This document shows positions 1 to 6,669 of a stretch of 7,714 bases of DNA, piece after piece (within the stretch, counting starts at the first letter, position 1; each line of letters opens with the position of its first letter). The position numbers and the translations under genes were made by a program. The notes beneath the pieces are model-generated. The model had not been told where the DNA came from, did not search any database, and saw only the letters and a program-made list of their open reading frames with translations. The DNA is from Verrucomicrobiota bacterium (lineage in GTDB: Bacteria; Verrucomicrobiota; Verrucomicrobiia; Opitutales; UBA953): NCBI GenBank assembly GCA_004293385.1, contig RDYO01000107.1, forward strand, positions 1 to 7,714, read 5' to 3'.

Positions 1-1
1 G

Positions 2-1849
2 CCGATCCCGCTCGAGGAGATCTCCCTCGACGCGTTGGAGACCCGCGAGCCCACCGGCATCAAAGGCCATATCGCCCGCGCGGTCATCCGGGCCGTCCTC
101 GGCGACCTCGGCCCCATCCTGGTCTTCGCCCCCCGCCGCCGCGCGGCGGAGCAGATCGCCCGCGACATCGCCGCCGGCCTCCCGCTCGGCAACGGTCCGC
201 AGCTGTCGCCTAGCCAACGCAGCCTCGCCGGCGATGACCTCAACCGGCTCCTGCGCCAAGGGGTCGGACTCCATCACAGCGGGCTGACCTTCGAACAGCG
301 GACCGAACTCATCGAACCTTGGGCCAAGGCGGGCAAGCTGAGCGTGGTCGTAGCCACGACCGGACTGGCCTCAGGCATCAACTTCTCCCTCCGCTCGGTG
401 CTGGTCACCGACCGTCGCTACGCGGCCGATCACGCCGAACGTGAGATCCGTCCCGACGAACTCCTGCAGATGTTCGGCCGCGCCGGCCGTCGCGGACTGG
501 ACGACCGCGGCTTCGCGCTCTGGACCGGCGACAGCCCCCGCCTCGGCGAAGCCAAGCCGCTCCAGCTCAAACGCAGCGAGGCGCTCGACTGGCCGGCGTT
601 CCTCTCGGTGATGCGCCGCGCCGACGACCCGAAGTCCGCCGCGCAATCCCTCGCCGCCGCCCTCTTCACCCGCGAGCCGATTGACCTCGCGCTGGATCGC
701 TTGGACGATGACGCCACGCCGAGCGACGTCCCTGAACCGGTCGCCGGCGCGACCCGACAGATCCACGAGATCCTCGGGCGCAACGGCACCTGGCAACGCG
801 AACGCCCGACCCACATGGTCCCGCTATCGCAGGCCCTGATCTACGTGAAGGAAGCCTGGTATCCGGCGCTGTCCAAGCCCGACTCCCTGCGCGCCCTCGC
901 CTACGGGACGCCCTGCAAACTCGAGACGGGCGGCGAGGTCCGCTACGGCCGCACCATCACGCTGGCGCACTTCCCCAAGGAGACCGGCGCCTCGCAGCTC
1001 ACGCCGGCGGACTGGCTGCTCAAGGCGCTGCGCAAACAGGAGAACGGCCGCAGCCGGCCGCGCACGTGGAAACTGGAACTCCTCGAAAAGGAGATCCTGC
1101 CCTTGCTCCCGCTGCTCACCCAGGGGGGCGTCGCCTACGGCGGCCTCTTCCTCGGCCGCGACAGCGTCCAAGTGAAGCTGGATTACTCGCGCGCCGACGT
1201 CCGGGTCTGGCCCGACGCCGACAACCATCCGCTCATCAATCCGCCGCGCCGTTCCGTCGCGAAGCAGGACATCAATCTCCGGGAAGTCCTCGGCGGCGGC
1301 ACGCTGCACACCGCCCGCGCCGGCCGGCTCTGGAAGAAACTCGGCCTGATCGACGCCGCCGGCCGGCCGACCGACCGCGGCCACGTCGCCTCCCTTTTCC
1401 AACACGGCGAAGGCCTCGCCGTCGCCGCGGCGCTCGAGGATCACGCTTACGACGCCCACGCGCTCGCCTGGGATCTCGCCGAACTGCGGGCCGGCGAACG
1501 CGTGGCCTCCGCGGGCCGCAATTCCAGCCGCCTCGGGGCCTGCTGCCGCCTGACCTATAAGTCGCTTACCGCCGAAGGCTACCTGCGGGAAGGCCTGCCG
1601 GTCGGCTTCGGCGAAGGCTGCGCCGAGGCCCTCAAAGGCTTCGCCCTGCATGGCAAGATCCCGCCGGTCGACGCCGACGGCCAAGGCCCCGGTCAAGGCG
1701 ACCTCGAACGCGCCGTCCTCGAATGGCGGAGCACGCTGCAGCTCATCGCCCACGGGCCGGCGCACCCTTCGCATCGGTGGCAACAGCTACGCGCCGCGGC
1801 CCAGGACGTCCTCGGCAGGATCGTCGGGACGACGCCGGCGACGCGCTGA
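2..1849 (+). CDS. Ski2-like superfamily 2 helicase, C-terminal part (5' end outside window)
   Basis: The frame is open from the first bases of the window, so this is the 3' part of a longer gene; the internal TTG at 35 is not a convincing start. The visible product is about 615 residues. It begins in the second RecA-like domain: a motif IV-like GPILVFAP stretch (about nt 110-133), VGLHHSGL (263-286), motif V VVVATTGLASGIN (about 344-382), and motif VI QMFGRAGRRG (467-496), whose arginines contact ATP in this family. The HHSGL and QMFGRAGRRG signatures are typical of Ski2-like RNA/DNA helicases. The Walker A and DEAD/DEAH motifs must lie upstream. After motif VI come about 450 residues of C-terminal region, including a possible winged-helix stretch (KKLGLID..GRPTDRGHVASLF, near nt 1336-1398) and helical segments, as in Ski2-like ratchet domains. 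Its substrate is unknown and I cannot assign a named subfamily. It converges on the hydrolase gene downstream, with 3 bp between the stops. Confidence 0.88.
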   Translation, partial: PIPLEEISLDALETREPTGIKGHIARAVIRAVLGDLGPILVFAPRRRAAEQIARDIAAGLPLGNGPQLSPSQRSLAGDDLNRLLRQGVGLHHSGLTFEQRTELIEPWAKAGKLSVVVATTGLASGINFSLRSVLVTDRRYAADHAEREIRPDELLQMFGRAGRRGLDDRGFALWTGDSPRLGEAKPLQLKRSEALDWPAFLSVMRRADDPKSAAQSLAAALFTREPIDLALDRLDDDATPSDVPEPVAGATRQIHEILGRNGTWQRERPTHMVPLSQALIYVKEAWYPALSKPDSLRALAYGTPCKLETGGEVRYGRTITLAHFPKETGASQLTPADWLLKALRKQENGRSRPRTWKLELLEKEILPLLPLLTQGGVAYGGLFLGRDSVQVKLDYSRADVRVWPDADNHPLINPPRRSVAKQDINLREVLGGGTLHTARAGRLWKKLGLIDAAGRPTDRGHVASLFQHGEGLAVAAALEDHAYDAHALAWDLAELRAGERVASAGRNSSRLGACCRLTYKSLTAEGYLREGLPVGFGEGCAEALKGFALHGKIPPVDADGQGPGQGDLERAVLEWRSTLQLIAHGPAHPSHRWQQLRAAAQDVLGRIVGTTPATR

Positions 1850-1852
1850 GGC

Positions 1853-2479
1853 TTACTTGCCCGTGATGGCCTTCGCGGCCGCCTTGGCCATCTCGCCGGC
1901 GCCCGCGGTGTTCGGATGCACGCGATCGGGCAGCATCTCCGGGAACTTCTCGAGCGCCGCATGCATGTCGATCACGCCGCAGCCGAGTTCCTTGGCCAGC
2001 GCGTCGACGCGCGGGATCTCCTTCTGGACGTTCTCTTCGTTGATGCCGTAGTTGCCCTTGCCGGGGACGGGCACGGGGCGGCAGACGAACACCTTCGGCT
2101 TGGACTTGAGCGACTGGAAAGACTTCACGAGCTCGCGGTAGTCGGCGTCGAACTCCGCCTCATGCTTCCAGTTCTGCGGCTTGGTGTCGTTGGTGCCGAG
2201 CATGATGATCACGATCGCCGGTTCCATCGCGAGGGCGGCCTTGTATTTGTTCTCCTTCCAATAAGGAAAGTCGCCCTGTTTCAGGAGCGTGCGGCCGCTG
2301 ACGCCGAAGTTGCCGACCTTATAGCCCTCGCCGAGCAAGGCCTGCAGCTGGGCCGGATAGGACTGGCCGGACTTGGCGCCGACGCCCTGGGTGATGCTGT
2401 CGCCGACGCAGGCGACTTTGATGGGTTCGGCGGCGGCGGCGGTCATGAGGGAAATGCAGGCGAGGAGCAGGAAACGCAT
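1853..2479 (-). CDS. Secreted SGNH/GDSL-family hydrolase
   Basis: A 208-residue single-domain esterase-type protein. Residues 1 to about 17 form a signal peptide (MRFLLLACISLMTAAAA) with a likely signal peptidase I site before EPIK, so it is predicted to be exported to the periplasm. All SGNH blocks are visible: GDSITQG with nucleophile Ser28, GVSG with oxyanion Gly62, GTND with oxyanion Asn97, and DRVHPN with Asp185 and His188 completing the triad. The family cleaves ester bonds in acylated sugars, lipids or polysaccharides; the substrate cannot be told from sequence. The ATG at 2479 is preferred over an in-frame GTG at 2503 because it places the signal peptide at the N-terminus. A weak AGGGGA ribosome-binding sequence lies about 6 nt upstream. 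The gene is divergent from rnpB and convergent with the helicase gene, and no terminator is visible at its 3' end. Confidence 0.92.
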   Translation of the reverse strand: MRFLLLACISLMTAAAAEPIKVACVGDSITQGVGAKSGQSYPAQLQALLGEGYKVGNFGVSGRTLLKQGDFPYWKENKYKAALAMEPAIVIIMLGTNDTKPQNWKHEAEFDADYRELVKSFQSLKSKPKVFVCRPVPVPGKGNYGINEENVQKEIPRVDALAKELGCGVIDMHAALEKFPEMLPDRVHPNTAGAGEMAKAAAKAITGK

Positions 2480-2578
2480 GGGGGTTCCCCTAATCAAAGC
2501 CACCTGAAGGCCTTTCCAAGGTCGAAGTCGCGGCTTTTGCCCTTCCCTGCGGGCCCGGCAGACGCTAACCTGCCCGGA
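2480..2578. promoter_or_regulatory. Divergent intergenic region between SGNH hydrolase gene and rnpB
   Basis: This 99-bp gap must hold the promoters of both the - strand hydrolase gene and the + strand rnpB. For rnpB, a TAACCT hexamer at 2566-2571 with a poor TTCCCT match at 2543-2548 (17-bp spacer) would place transcription start near 2578, matching the 5' end expected from the P1 helix. Both hexamers are weak matches to the sigma-70 consensus, so this is tentative. No convincing promoter for the hydrolase gene was found. Confidence 0.35.
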
Positions 2579-2948
2579 CAGTCATACATGTGCGTTCGCA
2601 CGGAGCAATCCGTGAGGAAAGTCCGGACACCACAGGGCAGGATTCCCGCCGCAAGTCGGGGCACGTCGCAAGACGTGACGGATAGTGCCACAGAGAAGAT
2701 ACCGCCTCCTCCGCAAGGAACGAGGTAAGGGTGAAAAGGTGGGGTAAGAGCCCACCGCTCGAAGGGTAACCGACGAGGCAAGGTAAACCCAATCCGGTGC
2801 AAGACGAACAGGGACCGTCCGAGGTCGCCCACCAAGGTCCCGGGTTGTCGCACCGCCGCAAGGCGGGTCCGCAAGGTCAGAGAAATGAACGCGCAGGGGA
2901 TCGGCGAGAGCCGCCCAAGGACAGAATCCGGCTTATAGTGTATGGCTC
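2579..2948 (+). ncRNA. rnpB: RNase P RNA, bacterial class A
   Basis: The catalytic RNA of ribonuclease P, which trims the 5' leader of pre-tRNAs. Universally conserved segments are present: GAGGAAAGTCCGGAC from 2614 (P4 5' strand and flank), GGTAAGGGTGAAAAGGTGGGGTAAGAG around 2725-2750 (P10-P12 region, quoted here only by landmark), and ACAGAATCCGGCTTAT at 2921-2936 (P4 3' strand). P1 closes the molecule: 2581-2589 pairs with 2938-2946. P2 is 2590-2597 with 2887-2894. Short GNRA-capped hairpins follow the expected order: P3 at 2599-2614 (GCAA loop), P8- and P9-like stems at 2645-2660 and 2662-2677, P18 at 2853-2866 (GCAA), and a small P19-like stem at 2902-2913 (GAGA loop). The P16-type pairing 2811-2816 with 2836-2841 precedes a GGU at 2843-2845, the position expected to bind the tRNA CCA end. 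This layout fits the ancestral class A rather than the Bacillus class B. The ends are set from P1 and may be off by a few bases. A strong terminator hairpin follows immediately. Confidence 0.97.
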
Positions 2949-2950
2949 AA

Positions 2951-2991
2951 AAGACGGAGGGCCGAACGGAAACGTTCGGCCCTCCCCCTTT
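2951..2991. terminator. Probable bidirectional terminator shared by rnpB and the 3010-3900 gene
   Basis: A perfect 13-bp stem (2956-2968 with 2973-2985) capped by a GAAA tetraloop. For rnpB, coming from the left, the hairpin is followed by CCCTTT, a weak T tract. For the - strand gene ending at 3010, the hairpin is followed by GTCTTTTGAG, with a run of four T. The hairpin is the only candidate terminator between the two convergent transcription units. Confidence 0.85.
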
Positions 2992-3009
2992 GCGGACTTT
3001 GCCGTCAGC

Positions 3010-3900
3010 CTATCTGGCGGCCGTCCCGGGGGCAGGCACGGCCCCGGAGGAACGAGCACCGAGGACATTCTGCAAGCGGCCCGAACGGGGCTGGCGGATC
3101 CCCTGCTCTGGGTCGGCCTTGAAGCTGCCGAGGTCATCGGAGAAACGGAGGCGGGAGAACGCTCCCGGTGCGCCGTAGAAGATGTCGATGGTCCGACCGT
3201 CGATGGCCTTGAAGTTCTTGTTCGAGCCGAAGAAGTTGAGGCTTCCGTCCAGGCCGAAGACCATCGGGACGGACTGGCCGGTGAATTCGCCGCTCATCAC
3301 GTAGAAACTCCATGTCGTGCCCTTGAGCCGGTCGGCGAGCGCATCACCAGACTTGGCGACGAGGGCCTCCTTGGCCGCGCGCTCTTTCTCGGCGGCCTGC
3401 TCAAGCGGCGATTTGACGCGGGAGGTCGCCGTCGAAGGCCCCACCCAGGTCAGTTCGGCCTGGAAAAAGAGCGCAAGGCCAGGCTGGTTGATGTTGTCGC
3501 CGGTGAAACGCAGACGGGCTCCGGCATTAGGAATGTCGACCTCACCGTACTTGACCTCGATCGGCGTGTAGACGGGTTGACGGGAACGCACCACCTGCCT
3601 CCGGATCGCCTGACCTTCGTCGATCTTGGCGGAGAGATAACCGCCGCCTTGCGGGACGAGCTTCACCGCTAGCCGGTACTTACCTGGTTCGACCTTCAGC
3701 TCATAATCGACATACCTGCTCTTATCCATCCAGCCGCCGACATAAGGACCAGGCATCGTCGAGGACATGAAGATCATGAGGCCCGGCGAAAGTTTGGCAT
3801 CGCGTGGCAGGAGGACCACTGGCCCCTTGGGCTCGTTCGCCGCTTCACTCAGAGCGGAGATGAACATGAAAATTCCCAGCAGGGCGAATCGGCAGTACAT
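3010..3900 (-). CDS. Exported protein of unknown function, two predicted beta-rich domains
   Basis: I do not recognise the family. The 296-residue product starts with a likely signal peptide (about residues 1-20, hydrophobic core ALLGIFMFISAL, cleavage near SEA-AN), so export is predicted. Residues about 25-155 look like a beta-sandwich, with alternating strands such as KYRLAVKLVP and ARLRFTGDN; this resembles sugar-binding or jelly-roll modules in style, but no binding residues can be assigned. A charged, Ala/Lys/Glu-rich helical linker spans about 163-192. Residues about 192-262 form a second small unit (LKGTTWSFYV, FGLDGSLNFFG, IDGRTIDIFYG, RLRFSDDLGSF) whose repeated strand-and-turn pattern suggests a small barrel-like or sandwich fold. 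The tail is Gly/Ala/Pro-rich. The ATG at 3900 is chosen because it gives a full signal peptide; no Shine-Dalgarno sequence precedes it. The gene stands alone between the gltA terminator and the terminator shared with rnpB. Confidence 0.8.
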   Translation of the reverse strand: MYCRFALLGIFMFISALSEAANEPKGPVVLLPRDAKLSPGLMIFMSSTMPGPYVGGWMDKSRYVDYELKVEPGKYRLAVKLVPQGGGYLSAKIDEGQAIRRQVVRSRQPVYTPIEVKYGEVDIPNAGARLRFTGDNINQPGLALFFQAELTWVGPSTATSRVKSPLEQAAEKERAAKEALVAKSGDALADRLKGTTWSFYVMSGEFTGQSVPMVFGLDGSLNFFGSNKNFKAIDGRTIDIFYGAPGAFSRLRFSDDLGSFKADPEQGIRQPRSGRLQNVLGARSSGAVPAPGTAAR

Positions 3901-3907
3901 GGCTTTA

Positions 3908-3937
3908 ATAATGCCCCCCCCCGCCCGAGAGTTTCAA
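3908..3937 (-). promoter_or_regulatory. Predicted promoter with poly-G spacer for the 3010-3900 gene
   Basis: Read on the - strand, TTGAAA (3937-3932; five of six matches to the -35 consensus) is followed by an 18-bp spacer and CATTAT (3913-3908; four of six matches to the -10 consensus). Half of the spacer is an uninterrupted run of nine G. The -10 ends 7 nt before the ATG, so transcription would start at or next to the start codon. The elements are inferred by consensus matching only. Confidence 0.5.
3914..3922. repeat. Homopolymer tract of nine C (+ strand) / nine G (- strand)
   Basis: The longest mononucleotide run noticed in the window, located in the intergenic region upstream of the exported-protein gene. 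Tracts of this length are prone to slipped-strand length change during replication, and also to sequencing or assembly error. Confidence 0.95.
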
Positions 3938-3980
3938 TCCGTTATCAGCCAACAACAGGCTGTTTTTCGTTAAAAATAAG

Positions 3981-4006
3981 TAAAAAGGGCGCCTTGCGGC
4001 GCCCTT
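3981..4006 (-). terminator. Rho-independent terminator of the hisC-hisB-hisH-gltA block
   Basis: A 9-bp stem (3985-3993 with 3998-4006) rich in G/C, with a 4-nt loop. Read on the - strand it is followed by TTTTTACTTATTTTT. It lies 37 bp beyond the gltA stop codon. A smaller 5-bp hairpin (4013-4017 with 4023-4027) lies between the stop codon and the terminator and may protect the 3' end of the mRNA. Confidence 0.9.
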
Positions 4007-4043
4007 CTCTCTGCCCGTCGAGCGGGCGGACTTATCGAATCGC

Positions 4044-5345
<1,302 letters not shown>

Positions 5346-5381
5346 GGCGGGGATAGGGTCCGCCGAGAGTCGCAATACCCT

Positions 5382-6026
5382 TCAGCGGACGGACAAGGTC
5401 AGGAAATTGCGGTACAGTTGCAAGCCTTTGACCTGACTTTTCTCCGGATGGAACTGGGTCGCGAAGACCCGTCCGCGCCGCACCCCGCTCACGAAACGGC
5501 CCGCATAATCGGTCTCGCACCACACCAAGGAGGGGTCGGTCTCGACCACCCGGTAACTATGGACAAAATAGAAGGGCTCCCCTTCCGCTCGTAGGCCCTG
5601 GGTCAACGGGGCGCCGGGCTTGAAGATGGCTTCGTTCCAGCCCATGTGCGGAATCCGCAGGCCGGGTTGGGACGGGAAACGGCGGACGACGCCCGGGAAG
5701 ATGCCCAGGCCAGGCCGGTCGGCTTCCTCGGAACGCTCGAACAGGACCTGCAGGCCCATGCAGACCCCGAGGAACGGACGGTCGGCCGCGATCCACTGTT
5801 TCAGGAAGGATTCGAAGTCGTTACGACGGATGCAGTCCATGCAGTCCGCCATGGCACCCTGCCCCGGGAAGACGACCAGCTCGGCCTTCTCGGCCTCGGC
5901 CGGCGTGGCGGCCAGGAACGCATCGGCGCCGGCGGCGACCATGGCGCGGCTGACGCTGCGCAGGTTGCCCATCCCGTAATCGATGACGGCCACCCGCGGG
6001 CGGCGCGCTGTCGCGGAGGCTTCCAC
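5382..6026 (-). CDS. hisH: Imidazole glycerol phosphate synthase, glutaminase subunit
   Basis: Class I glutamine amidotransferase that releases ammonia from glutamine for its partner HisF, making imidazole glycerol phosphate and AICAR in histidine biosynthesis. The product is 214 residues, about the usual length with roughly ten extra N-terminal residues. It shows VIDYGMGNL near the N-terminus, FPGQGA (53-58, oxyanion region), nucleophile Cys89 in GVCMGLQ, the HisH-typical PHMGWNE (126-132), and His193 and Glu195 in FHPEKS, which complete the triad. hisF is not in the window. The start is a GTG at 6026, 2 nt after the hisB stop, which implies translational coupling. A second GTG at 5993, just before AVIDYGMG, would give a N-terminus closer to the family norm, so the start is uncertain. 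Confidence 0.95.
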   Translation of the reverse strand: MEASATARRPRVAVIDYGMGNLRSVSRAMVAAGADAFLAATPAEAEKAELVVFPGQGAMADCMDCIRRNDFESFLKQWIAADRPFLGVCMGLQVLFERSEEADRPGLGIFPGVVRRFPSQPGLRIPHMGWNEAIFKPGAPLTQGLRAEGEPFYFVHSYRVVETDPSLVWCETDYAGRFVSGVRRGRVFATQFHPEKSQVKGLQLYRNFLTLSVR

Positions 6027-6028
6027 GG

Positions 6029-6631
6029 TCAGGCCAGCGTACCCTTGGTGCTCGGCACGCGGCCACCCTGGCGCGGGTCGACTTCGAGCGCCTCACGCAG
6101 AGCGCGGGCGAAGGCCTTGAAGAGCGCTTCGGCGATGTGGTGCGGCTCGTCGCCGTACTCGAGCTTCAGGTGCAGGTTGCAGCCGAGCGAGTTGGCGAGG
6201 CCCTGGAAGAACTCACGGACCAGGGCGATGTTGAAGTCCTTCACCATGTAGTTGGTGATCTCGACCTGGTAGACCATCATCGGACGGTTGCTGAGGTCGA
6301 CGGCGCAGCGGGCCAGGGTCTCGTCCATCGGGAGGATGAAGAAACCGTAGCGGCGGATGCCGGCCTTGTCGCCGAGCGCTTCCTTGATGGCCTGGCCGAG
6401 GACGATGCCCACGTCTTCCACGGTGTGGTGGTAGTCGACGTCGGTGTCGCCGGTCGCCTTGACCTTGAGGTCCACGAGCGAGTGGCGGGAGAAGAGCGTC
6501 AGCATGTGATCGAAGAAGGCCACACCGGTGGCGATTTCCGACGTGCCGGTGCCGTCCAAGTTCACCTCGAGGGCGATCTTGGTCTCGGCGGTATCCCGGC
6601 GGAGGCTGGCTTTGCGGACGGCTGCGCTCAT
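6029..6631 (-). CDS. hisB: Imidazoleglycerol-phosphate dehydratase
   Basis: Mn-dependent enzyme that dehydrates imidazole glycerol phosphate to imidazole acetol phosphate, the step after HisH/HisF and before the HisC transamination. The 200-residue product is the monofunctional form, without the histidinol-phosphatase domain of the E. coli bifunctional protein. Metal-binding and signature motifs are visible in order: FFDHML (39-44), DYHHTVEDVGI (66-76) and EPHHIAEALFKA (162-173); the C-terminus ends with the usual PSTKGTL. The ATG at 6631 fits the family N-terminus (RRDTAETKI follows closely) and has a GGGGG sequence just upstream. The open frame extending upstream into hisC is an Arg-rich shadow. 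The gene follows hisC after 38 bp and is followed by hisH after 2 bp. Confidence 0.97.
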   Translation of the reverse strand: MSAAVRKASLRRDTAETKIALEVNLDGTGTSEIATGVAFFDHMLTLFSRHSLVDLKVKATGDTDVDYHHTVEDVGIVLGQAIKEALGDKAGIRRYGFFILPMDETLARCAVDLSNRPMMVYQVEITNYMVKDFNIALVREFFQGLANSLGCNLHLKLEYGDEPHHIAEALFKAFARALREALEVDPRQGGRVPSTKGTLA

Positions 6632-6640
6632 ACCCCCAGA

Positions 6641-6662
6641 AATCCCCGCGGAAGGCGGGATT
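6641..6662. other. Small hairpin in the hisC-hisB gap
   Basis: An imperfect 8-bp stem (6641-6646 with 6657-6662, one bulged base, then 6648-6649 with 6655-6656) occupies most of the 38-bp gap. On the - strand mRNA it sits directly before the G-rich ribosome-binding stretch of hisB. It could modulate translation or processing, but it has no proper T tract and may be accidental. Confidence 0.3.
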
Positions 6663-6669
6663 GTCAACC

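Noticed and set aside
824..1783. 319-codon - strand open frame opposite the helicase gene
   Set aside because: Antisense to a frame with clear helicase motifs; its Gly/Ala/Arg-rich product has no recognisable domain.
2453..2479. Possible lipoprotein cysteine in LLAC near the hydrolase N-terminus
   Set aside because: Cys8 is too close to the N-terminus and the -2 residue is not typical of a lipobox; a signal peptidase I site after the Ala run fits better.
2480..2503. GTG start at 2503 for the SGNH hydrolase
   Set aside because: It would put eight residues, one of them Arg, before a well-formed signal peptide; the ATG at 2479 is the better start.
2494..2874. Open frames on the - strand over rnpB (126 and 98 codons)
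   Set aside because: They are antisense to RNase P RNA. Conserved rnpB segments translated backwards commonly give such false proteins, and no independent coding signal is present.
2797..3672. 291-codon + strand open frame
   Set aside because: It begins inside rnpB, runs through the terminator hairpin and then antisense to the exported-protein gene. Its composition looks like a shadow of high-GC coding sequence.
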